64,000 nt of DNA from Rhynchosporium graminicola. Taxonomy: Eukaryota > Ascomycota > Leotiomycetes > Helotiales > Ploettnerulaceae. Where the stretch lies: positions 183,913-247,912 of the forward strand of contig FJUW01000071.1 of the NCBI GenBank assembly GCA_900074885.1, read 5' to 3'. Made by a program: the position numbers and the translations under genes. The notes below the pieces were generated by a model. It was not told the origin of the DNA. It saw nothing but the letters and a program-made list of their open reading frames with translations, and did not search any database. Positions 54,892-64,000 of this stretch are shown piece by piece (within the stretch, counting starts at the first letter, position 1; each line of letters starts with the position of its first letter).

Positions 54892-57800
54892 ATGTCGGAA
54901 GCAGGCGATAAGTTAGTATATTACTCCATACTTCCCAGATCAACTTCCCCCCTGAAATTGAAAGAGACTCTGGCCTTGTGACCCTCGCTGACGATGTCAA
55001 TACTTAGTCACAAACGCAACAAGTCGTCTGCACTTTCCTTGCTGCGACACAAGAAAGATACGAAAGATACGAAAGATGACGAGAATTCGGAAGATGGATC
55101 CTCGAATATGCCCATGAAGAGCCCCTCGACGACTTCGCTCACCCACCACAGTTCGCAAAGACACCAGGCGCAGAAGCAATCAACAGGTACTACCGGCTTG
55201 ATGCGAACAGCATCAAGTGTGCAAATGCACCGAGCTATTCCGCCGCCAGCAAACCAACCGCAAGAGAAGATTGTGTCAATCGAATCCTCCGTGAGGAAGT
55301 TTCGTATATTCGAGGCGCTGCGAAGCGGTGACACAGCAGCAATTGCCAAAGCAATTCGGGAATCAGATGGCACTCGCAAGAGTACTTCCAGTTTAACTGG
55401 GGGATCAGCTGCACTTGAAGATACTACCATACTTCATCTGGCAATTCAATGCGCTGAGGTTCCTGTTGTGGAATATGTTCTGTCAGATGGAGCTGGTACA
55501 ATTGATATCAACGCACGAGACAAGGAAGGAAACACGGCGTTGCATCTTGCGGCCTCGCAAGGGCGTGGGAATATAGTACGACTTCTTCTCGATCAGCCTG
55601 GCATCAATGATTCTGTCGCGAATTACCAAGGTAAACTACCCCTTGATATGGCACGGACGCCAGACATCTTCCAGCAGCTACAGCTTTCGCGATCCATCTT
55701 CGCGGATGGCAAGATAAGACAGGTCCAGGCTTTGGTTGCGCAAGGAGATTATAAGCGCTTGGGAGAGGTTCTGGAAGAGCCAAGAGTGAAGACGGTCCTG
55801 GATATTAATGGAGGGGAATTTGCATCTGACATTGGTATCGTCCAAGCTGGGGGTACACTTTTGCATGAGGCCGCGAAGAAGAAGAACATGGAACTCATCC
55901 AGGTTTTGCTACTTCATGGAGCTGATCCATTCCGCCGCGACCGGAAGGGAAAGCTGCCCCAGGATGTCACGAAGGATGATAACACGAGAGCTATGCTGAA
56001 GCGTTCTCCAGCGGCAGTTGCTGCTCAGCGAGGTATTCAAGAGAAGGCTGTTCTAGGAAGCTCTCCGCAACCTGGAGGCTCTGGTTCTTCACCGGGAGAT
56101 ACTCTTGCTGGAAAAGATGGCCGTGAAATGAAAGGTTACTTGAAGAAGTGGACGAACTACCGGAAGGGATATCAACTACGGTGGTTTGTGCTGGAAGATG
56201 GGGTTATGAGTTACTACAAACACCAGGATGACTCTGGATCTGCTTGTCGAGGCGCCATCAATATGAAAATTGCTCGATTGAACATGGACCCGACAGAGAA
56301 GACCAAGTTCGACATCATCGGAAAGTCATCTGTCAAGTACAATTTGAAGGCCAACCATGAGGTCGAGGCTAAGAGATGGTTCTGGGCTCTTAATAACTCC
56401 ATTCAGTGGACGAAGGATCAGGCCAAGGAGGAAGAGAAGCAGAACCAACGGAGCGCAGAGCTACTCAGACAAGCAAAGGCTGAACATTCCGGCTCCTCAG
56501 GAAAGGAAACTCTGAACGAGCCCAATGAGACTTTGGGCGCTATCGACATCAGGAGAAACAGCACGCAGACCAATCGGCTGCTTCCGCAAACCAGCGCGAG
56601 CAAGCTGGCGGGTCACAGGGTTACTTTTACAGGTGGTACAAGCGTGGCAGACGATGATGAGGTAACCAATTACGGTTCTTACGAGCCTAGCTACATGGGC
56701 GACATGGGGAAGGTTCCAAGTAATACTGGACCTAGCGGAGATGATGGCTATGATGAGGATGAGTACGGTGATGGCTCCAGCGACCGAGAAGCTCCAGCTT
56801 CTAAAGATGCTTTCGAAATAACAGCCCAGTCTGCGAAAATGCAGCTAGAAATGCTGGGACAGGTCAATGCTGCGTTCCAAGCCGAACAAGTCAGAAACCC
56901 GAATCTTCTCCTCTCCGACCCCGTTGCGATGCAAGCATCTCAGGCTTATGATTCCTCCATTCGAACCCTGAGTGGACTTTTGGGATCTTTGCTCAAGATT
57001 TCGAAGGACCGGGACGCTTACTGGCAATACCGACTTGATCGAGAGGCTGATATGAGACGCATGTGGGAAGAAAGCATGGCTCAGGTTGCTCGAGAGCAGG
57101 AAGTCCTTGAAGCAAGAGTTGGAGAATCAGAGGAAAAGCGCAAGTTGACAAAACGAGCTCTCCGCGAAGTCATCGAATCCGGCGGCAGCGTTGCTATAAC
57201 AAGCAGACCGGCAAGCAGAGGAGAACCGCTGAAGGGGGAAGAGGCTGCAGAGGCTCTTGATGAAGTCCCTCTTGACGAGGAAGGAAAGGCTTTGAGACGC
57301 CCATCCACTGCCAACAGCTCCCTGCGGCACAAGTCGATCCTCGAAGCAGTTGGGCCTCTTTCTGACAGTGAGGAGGAGGCAGATGATGAATTTTTTGATG
57401 CTGTTGACGCCGGAGAAGTGGAAGTCGCTCCGATGCTGCCGTTGCCGCCTCCTAACCCACCTGTACACGATGAGTCCGAGAAGGGAGAGGCGATTACAGC
57501 TGACGCAATCGATCTGAGTTCTTCGTTCAAAGGTTACGAGAATGGGATTCGTAAGAGGCTTAAGCTGGATGCTGATGATCGGCCGAAAATTTCTCTTTGG
57601 GTAAGAAACACGTCCATAACTACTTTTTTCAAGCTGCTAACGAAAACAGGGTATTCTCAAGTCTATGATTGGCAAGGACATGACCAAGATAACACTTCCC
57701 GTGTCGTTCAACGAGCCTACATCAATGTTGCAACGATCTGCTGAGGATATGGAATACGCCGACCTGCTCGATATGGCCGCTGCGAGGATGGACTCTACCG

Positions 57801-58810
57801 AGCGTATGGTTTACGTGGCTGCTTTTGGTGCCAGTATATATTCGTCAACTATCGGTCGTGTTGCCAAACCTTTCAATCCACTTTTGGGTGAGACATTTGA
57901 GTATGTCCGTCCTGACAAGAACTACCGCTACTTGATCGAACAAGTCAGCCATCATCCACCCGTTGGAGCTATATGGGCGGAATCACCAAAGTGGACGTAC
58001 TGGGGAGAGGCTGGAGCCCTATCCAAGTTCTACGGCAAATCCTTCGACGTCCAACACCTTGGAACCTGGTTCCTCAAGCTTCGTGCAGCGGATGGAACCG
58101 AAGATTTCTATTCCTGGAGAAAGGTCACAACCTCCGTCACTGGTATCATCACTGGCTCTCCTACAGTCGATAATTACGGACCCATGGAAATCAAGAACTG
58201 GACTACCGGCGATACCTGTCTGGTCGATTTCAAAGCTCGTGGATGGAAAGCTTCCAGTGCATACCATATTACTGGTCGCGTCAATGATGCGAAGGGTCAA
58301 ACAAGATTCAGTCTTGGTGGACGATGGAACAATAAGATATACGCCCGCTTCACACCCGGCTATGAAGCCACGGTCGAAGAACCTAAATCCGGAGGTCACC
58401 ACCGCAGCAGTGCTAGCGATCCAAATCAGGCTTTCACAGTCTGGGAAGTCCATCCCCGACCAGGAGGTCCGTTCAATTTGACGTCCTTCGGTGTTACGTT
58501 GAATGATATCAATGAGCAACTCCGTCCTTGGCTTCCACCCACGGATACAAGATTGAGACCTGATCAAAGGGCTATGGAGGATGGAGAATATGATTTGGCA
58601 GCTGAAGAGAAGACTCGCGTAGAAGAGAAACAGAGAGCTACAAGACGGAAACGGGAACAGACAGGAGAGGAGTACAAGCCGCGGTGGTTCGAGAAGAGTA
58701 AGTGTCCGATTACCGGAGAAGATTTCTGGCAGTTTAGTGGGGAGTACTGGAAGGAGAGGGAGAATGCTGGGAAGGGAGAGGCTTGGAGGATGGTTGAGGA
58801 GATTTTCTAG
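54892..58810 (+). CDS. Oxysterol-binding protein, Osh1/Osh2 type
   Basis: Exons 54892-54911, 55008-57600 and 57650-58810 encode 1,257 aa. The 20-nt first exon (M-S-E-A-G-D) joins in frame across a 96-nt intron with a GCTGAC branch site 16 nt before TTAG; an alternative start is the ATG at 54994. Domains: ankyrin repeats (about 143-230 and 290-345), PH domain (381-474, M-K-G-Y-L-K-K start), FFAT motif E-F-F-D-A-V-D at 801-807 in an acidic context, and a lipid-binding ORD from 872 with the family signature E-Q-V-S-H-H-P-P at 968-975. Relatives exchange sterol or PI4P at ER-Golgi and nucleus-vacuole contacts, with FFAT binding the ER protein VAP/Scs2. The length fits yeast Osh1 and Osh2. It lies in tandem with ATP12, 427 bp upstream. 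Confidence 0.95.
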
Positions 58811-59237
58811 AGAGATAGTATGCAGGAGCGAGGGGTTGACGAGGAGAGAGGACGACTGCTTTGGAGTCAAACGTGTATATAGTCATAATGTGGAAGTTGC
58901 AGAGTGGATGAGACGTGGATGCATGAATCGTTGCTTTTGTTTGTTCAACCTGTAATGTATACTGAAAAGCGGTTTTTGAGGATGCATGAGTTACCTTGTG
59001 TGGACCCGGGATCGGAACACTCTGTTGAAGTAAACTTGTTGTGGTCACTGTTTGTTCAAGTTTTTCGAACACCGATATGGTGGTCTTATCTTGTCCACTG
59101 CTCATTGACTCTGGAGGGCGGGAATACAGAAGGTTAGCCGAGGTAAAACGCCAAGACCAATGAAATAGAGCTCGGAGCTTCACCAAAACAATTATATCAC
59201 CAACCACATCCCCTTCAGCACCTGGACCACCGCAACA
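58811..59237. other. Intergenic between the OSH gene and ATP12
   Basis: The 427 bp hold the OSH terminator region and the ATP12 promoter. No separate gene is seen. Confidence 0.6.
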
Positions 59238-60476
59238 ATGAAGCGTATAACCCAATCCCACCTCCCCTCCCTCTACCGACACCCTCGTCCCCTCGTGTCG
59301 CTCTCGCGAACTCTCCACACCTCGCCCCCAACACCCGCAACAGTGCAACCTCTAACCGCATCGGGCCCACCACCCAAAGTCCCCGTGCCCAGCGCAGAAC
59401 ATGTCGATTCACGGGTTGCCAGACGGAGGAAACAGGCTGATTTGCTGAAGAGAGGGTTGGATATGAGGGCGATTGCTAAGGGGAGTGGAGGCGGGAGTGC
59501 GAAGACGAAGAGGTTTTGGAGGGAGGTTCATGTTGTGCATGCGGAAGGTAAGCTCAAGCATCCCGCGGGTCCAAACGAGAAGTTTAAAGTTCTTGGAATG
59601 GAAAGAATGGGTTTATTTGTTGATGAAGAATGTATATGCCTGACAATTTAATGTACAGATGGTCTCCAGATCCACCTCGACACACGCCCCCTCCGGCGCC
59701 CCTCGAAACAAATCCTCACAATCCCGCCTTCCAAACCGCACCTCGCTACAGCAATAGCTCTCGAATGGGACTTGTTAACCAATGCCCAACAAGCGTTCCA
59801 ACACCATCTCATCCCACTCACCTCTCTCGTCTCTCGCGCCCTCGACATCGCTGACGAAGACGCTCTGCCCTCATCCGCCGAAACAGTCTCCGGCCATGGC
59901 CCCATCAGGACCGGCATCGCTGACACATTGATGCGGTATCTAGACACCGATTCCCTGCTCTGCTGGGCCGAAGAAGCGCAGCCCGATCCGCCCGGCTACG
60001 AAGTACACGAGAGCAGGAAAGCGGAAGGGCTGCGCAGCATCCAGAAACGTACCGCGGTGCCGATCATCAGTTTTCTGACCGAGCGGGTCTGGCCCGGTGT
60101 GGAGATTGTGGAGGTTCTTGATGAGGGGAGCATCTTCCCGAAGAGTCAGCCGAAGATGACGAGGGATGTTATCATGGGCTGGGTCATGGGCTTGCCGGCC
60201 TTTGAGCTGGCGGGCTTGGAGAGGGGCGTCCTCGCTGGGAAGGGGCTGCTTGGAGCGGCGAGGTTAGTGGTTGAGTGGAGTGAGGAGATGGGGGAGTTGA
60301 GGAGGGAGGGGGAGAGAGCGTTTGGGGTTGAGGAGGCGGCTGTTGCGGCGAGTTTGGAGGTGGATTGGCAAACGAGAATGTGGGGGCAGGTGGAGGATAC
60401 GCATGATGTTGAACGAGAGGATGTTAGACGGCAGTTGGGGAGTGTGGTGCTGCTTGTTTCCGGGGAGAAGGCTTAG
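59238..60476 (+). CDS. ATP12: ATP12, mitochondrial F1-ATPase assembly chaperone
   Basis: Exons 59238-59547 and 59659-60476 (111-nt intron, GTAAGC...GTACAG, phase 1) encode 375 aa. The start M-K-R-I-T-Q-S-H-L-P-S is followed by an arginine-rich, acid-free stretch typical of a mitochondrial presequence. The ATP12 domain begins at R-F-W-R-E-V (about 93-98) and continues across the intron as G-L-Q-I-H-L-D-T-R-P-L-R-R-P, then the conserved A-L-E-W-D (E139, W140). The C-terminal part is helical, as in the family. In yeast Atp12 binds free F1 alpha subunit until it assembles with beta in the matrix. All expected blocks are present and the gene looks intact. Confidence 0.93.
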
Positions 60477-62835
60477 ATTCGCAGGCAGGGCTGAGTTTAT
60501 GAAATTGAATGAGATAGATGGTTCGGTGTATGATAAGCACCGAAGGATGGTAGATGGAAGATATGAAATGTAAGAGAGGCGGAAATAGTAAGAAGATGTA
60601 TAGATATATTGTATAGTACAGTACAGATGGTAAAAAAACAGCTTGGGCAGGCACACAGAGAGAGAGAATTGAAGATGAGGAATGGTGAAAGGAAAGACAA
60701 GAAAGGAGTCTTGCTATGCACCCCCAGCAGGATGTAGAAAAGAGGAGTGCGGTAGAATAGAATAGATACAAGAGAAGAGATAGGGCAGTGGAGAAGTTAG
60801 GATGATGGGGGGAGGGAGAGGGGGCTTCATTTAGCAAGTAAGTAAATAGGCAGGTACTGAACTTGTGCTGATGTCTGCAGGCTAGGCTGGTTCACGTGAT
60901 GTTTCGGACTGGCTGGAACTTGGAAGGCGATTTGGCGGTGCCTGGGTAGCTGGAAGTAGCTGGAAGTGTGTAGAGAGGGGAGATGTTAGTCAGGAAGGAA
61001 GTGCTGTGTAGATTAGACTGCAAGGTAGATGTATCGATATCTGCTAAATCCGAAAAGTTTTTTTCCTCGCGCTGGTAATGGTAATGGTTATGGCGAATTT
61101 TTTTCCATCGCTCGCCTGTTGGGCTGGCTGATGATCGCGATTTCTTTCAACTGTGCAGTCAGCCAGCTTTTGTTTCTGAGGTCATGGTGTATAGTTTGTA
61201 GTAGTGTTATGTCTATAGGTAGGAATGACAGATTTATACTTATAGAAATAAGCACTTTCTAGGTGATGACATATACTCCCTCACGCACTTTCTCACCACT
61301 CGGACTGTGTCTCTCGCTTAACATGATGTGATTCGGTTAATTGAAGAAAGGGATGGATGAGTGTAAACACAGTAGCTTTTACTAGGATAAACATCTCTCT
61401 CTTCATCGCGAAGACCAGTATATGGAAAACCCCTGGATTTAATTGCTGCTACAACTATCCACGAATGCCTCGTACGGATCTTTCCAAGTAGTCAGTAAGC
61501 TCGATATTCTTCGCGCAATGAGTTTCGTTTCGAAGTCCATCGCCTTTTCGAGCTAATATCAAAGTTGTTTAGAACCCTGCCTCATGGAGCACCTGCATCA
61601 ATACCCGTGATCGAATTAATATGGAGTTCTTACTCTTAGCAGCAATCTCTTGAGGTAGAAGAAGTCGCCAGAACTAGAAGGGACGAGTTCCTATTGTGTC
61701 CAGCCGTGGGTGAATCCGCCTTTGTTACAACATGTCAATGAATACTTTTATATTTGAAATTTGAAACTAAGCTATATATACAATCGGACTCTAATGCTGT
61801 ATTTTCTTATAGTAACAAGTACTAGTAGGGTATGGATTGTATTGATAAAGCTGAGATATAACTCCGCTTTACAAAAGGGCTTTGCAAAAAAAAAAAAAAA
61901 AGCCTAATCTATTAAGACTCAGTCCTCTTTGACTCTGGTAGAAAAATTATAGAGGGTCAGCTTAAAACAGAAGCGTAACGCTGCAAACATGTGTATACGT
62001 AGGTCAATTGGAGGGCGAGCGTTTCATAAGAACAGTACATCGCTGGAAAATCGCCCAGTCTCCGCTTGACAGACTGCGGCGCTCAAGCGTGCGATTTTTT
62101 CGTGATTGTCATTCGCCGTGGACCAGTACGCTAGCACCGCTTACATACACCCGCTTCTTGGACCTCTACCCCGAACTCCAAATACAGATCTGAGTGTTTG
62201 CTCTGCCTGGTCTTTGGATCATCCAATGTTATCATGTGTGTCATATGAGAGGCTGCGTCTCTTTCAATGGCACTCGCCCTCTGGTAGCGCCTCACAGCTG
62301 CCGAATTTTTCGAACAGTTTGCCTCTCTATATTCGAGCTCGATCTTCGCAACAGTCAACGAGAATTCTCCCTTTCCGTGGATTTTGCCTACGATACTCTA
62401 CGCTTCGCTACCAACACTGAGATAAATGAATACACGGCTGCTGCTCTACGCCCTGAGCAGGCGAAAAGGCAGGGATGTTTTCTATTACTTGGTTGTCGAG
62501 CTCTCCAGCTGAAATCACTTAGTATCAATTGCGAATCTCATTCCTATATTATTTGCAGAACTTCGAGCTCAGTAGTTGCATCATGAGCGTCTTGTTTTGG
62601 ATTCTTTTGAGGAACAATCTGCTAACGAGAAGTTTTTAAACAGCGTCTTCCCCTAAGTACTTGAGCCGAGCACAGTCCCAGAAGCATCATCCCGAGTATC
62701 CAGCAACTCCAACCAACAACAAGCTCTGTCATGGTCCCTTTGCTACGCCAAATAGGGAACCGAGCGACGATCCTTATTCAGGGAAACGGCGCCGAAGCGG
62801 AGCTACACGAAGCTTCAACTCACAAGTCACGCATA
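60477..62835. other. 2.4-kb stretch without a recognisable gene
   Basis: The ATP12 3' region comes first. A locally AT-rich patch (61,740-61,960) holds a 16-A run (about 61,886-61,901) that could be the tail of a retroposed sequence, though I found no target duplication. Frames at 62,000-62,600 have no ATG in good context and no domain. Confidence 0.45.
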
Positions 62836-63048
62836 CTATCTCCTGCGCTTCTCTTTGCTGCCTCTCCCGGCATTAAGCATTGCCTGCTTTATTTGCTCTT
62901 GCCTCTCCGCCTCCCGCTCACGTTCCTTTGCCTCCTTGGCTGCGTCACGTTTCTCCTTGCTACGTCTACCTGCTTCCACTGTGGTGTCTTCATAGCGGAG
63001 TTCTCGCTCGAGGCTGTCTTCTTTGGCGATGTCTTTGGAAGAAGACAT
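62836..63048 (-). CDS. Small charged protein or exon (70 aa)
   Basis: From an ATG at 63048 (M-S-S-S-K-D-I-A-K-E-D) this frame encodes 70 residues, mostly E, K, R and A, predicted to form one long charged helix or coiled coil. A short internal repeat is visible: A-G-R-R-S-K-E-K-R and A-G-R-G-S-K-E-K-R. Such biased composition rarely arises by chance. However, the frame could be one exon of a longer gene or a fragment of a duplicated one, and no family is recognised. Confidence 0.4.
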   Translation of the reverse strand: MSSSKDIAKEDSLERELRYEDTTVEAGRRSKEKRDAAKEAKEREREAERQEQIKQAMLNAGRGSKEKRRR

Positions 63049-64000
63049 ACTTAAGGAGGCTTATGTCTAGAGTCCCAAGTTAGAACTCGGGTGACTAGAT
63101 TGCAGGGGCCTGGATCATCGGAATGAAGAAGAAATCAAATACCTGCTCGTGCGGTGTGAAGCTGGAGACTTGAAAATTGTTAGGCACTAGCAAAGCGTCT
63201 CTTGTTTGTTGGACCGGGAACGTGATGTCCGTCAGCGGTGGTGAGTAGTTGTTGTGAAGATGAAATGTCGAAAAATATGCGTAGCTTTTCTGAGCACATA
63301 ATCAAACAGACCGGAGCAGTCGTGAGACTTTACACTATTTGGGCTTCTCTCTCTACCAGGCAGCACTCAAGAAGGTTTCCTCTCCCCATCAGACTGCCGC
63401 TAGGCAGCGGTCATGCCTTTGCTTTTAGCTTTTGGTAGGCAGAATCCGGCCTCCAGTAGGCCGGTGTGACGGTAATTTAAATCTCGTTCTACCAATCTCG
63501 CGCCTGGCCCAACAATGTGGCCCTTGTGAAGTTGGTTCTGGATATCCATTCGTCTTGTGAGACAAACAAGCGAGCAGGGGCATGACATGGCTTGATATTG
63601 GTCTAAATTGACAAGAGTACGAAGGCCCGCGGATCAAATGGGATCGAATGCTGCACGCCATGGTAAGCGTTACGACCGCTTACACACCCCGATGTTACCT
63701 TCTCCGGTCACTGCCCCTTTTGCGCGCGCTTATGGCTGCTTCTGTGTGCTCAGATACAAATTAAGCGCCATCAGGGGGTCTGGAGGTTCGTGATCACGGG
63801 GTTGAATAGCCTGTTTAGGCTTAATTTCCTCGCTTAACCTTAACCCCTAAAGATAATAGAACACCTCCCCTCAACGTTAGCCCCACCCGTGGCTGGCCAC
63901 TTCCGGTGTAGCTTCCCAGGCAACCATTTACTCTATCTGGGTTCCGATTGTTAATTAGCCCATCTGTGCTTCCCAGTTCTTGAAAGAATGTACACAGGCC
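63049..64000. other. No gene seen at the right edge
   Basis: Only short overlapping frames without domains. Confidence 0.45.

Noticed and set aside
55008..57530. Minus-strand frames of up to 149 codons inside the OSH gene
   Set aside because: They are shadows of a strongly conserved plus-strand coding sequence.
61886..61901. 16-A run as the tail of a retroposed element
   Set aside because: No flanking target duplication or recognisable body upstream. Kept only as a note in the intergenic entry.
1..64000. tRNA, rRNA and CRISPR arrays
   Set aside because: Scanning by eye for tRNA B-box-like GGTTCGANTCC on both strands and for regularly spaced short repeats gave nothing convincing. A tRNA finder would be decisive.

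Overview
This window reads as a filamentous ascomycete genome (Pezizomycotina; Leotiomycetes is my best guess, and it is only a guess). The evidence is short introns with GT..AG ends and RCTRAC-like branch points, a DASH cryptochrome with an RGG tail, a STAND/NACHT-type pseudogene, and an AT-rich block in which CpA and TpG are almost absent. That last feature is the mark of repeat-induced point mutation (RIP).

Bases 1-16,640 are a RIP-mutated nest of transposons. The host is a Ty3/Gypsy chromovirus-like element (copy A, 750-16,263; its 5' part lies beyond the left edge). It was hit three times. An antisense LTR element ends at 749. A 1,417-bp non-autonomous LTR element lies at 1,553-2,969 with target duplication TTAAG. 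A second complete Gypsy element (copy B, 5,667-13,581, 268-bp LTRs) has target duplication CTCTA. Removing the insertions makes copies A and B colinear almost base for base. Copy A itself sits against a dead Tc1/mariner DD34E transposase fragment (16,264-16,640).

Bases 16,640-41,950 are mostly single-copy: a hAT-like MITE, an MFS transporter, a decayed STAND gene that has lost its NACHT domain, two small orphan genes, a large kinase-like/HAD/uracil phosphoribosyltransferase fusion, a methyltransferase-like protein, a CRY-DASH with a possible mitochondrial presequence, a second MITE candidate and an APH-family kinase-like protein. Long non-coding stretches separate them.

Bases 42,000-53,000 hold no intact gene I can defend. 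They hold decayed coding fragments. Several short peptides recur in a scrambled tandem array (48.2-52.8 kb), with differences that often fall at plus-strand third codon positions. This looks like the remains of a duplicated multi-exon gene family, and one copy resembles the FAD-binding start of a flavoprotein monooxygenase. It is the least explained part of the window.

Bases 54,000-60,500 carry two conserved housekeeping genes in tandem: an Osh1/Osh2-type oxysterol-binding protein (ankyrin, PH, FFAT and ORD domains, with a 20-nt first exon) and ATP12, a mitochondrial F1-ATPase assembly chaperone. The last 3.5 kb contain only one small charged ORF of doubtful status.

No tRNA, rRNA, CRISPR or bacterial-type operon was seen. 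The genes are monocistronic and I see no functional cluster.
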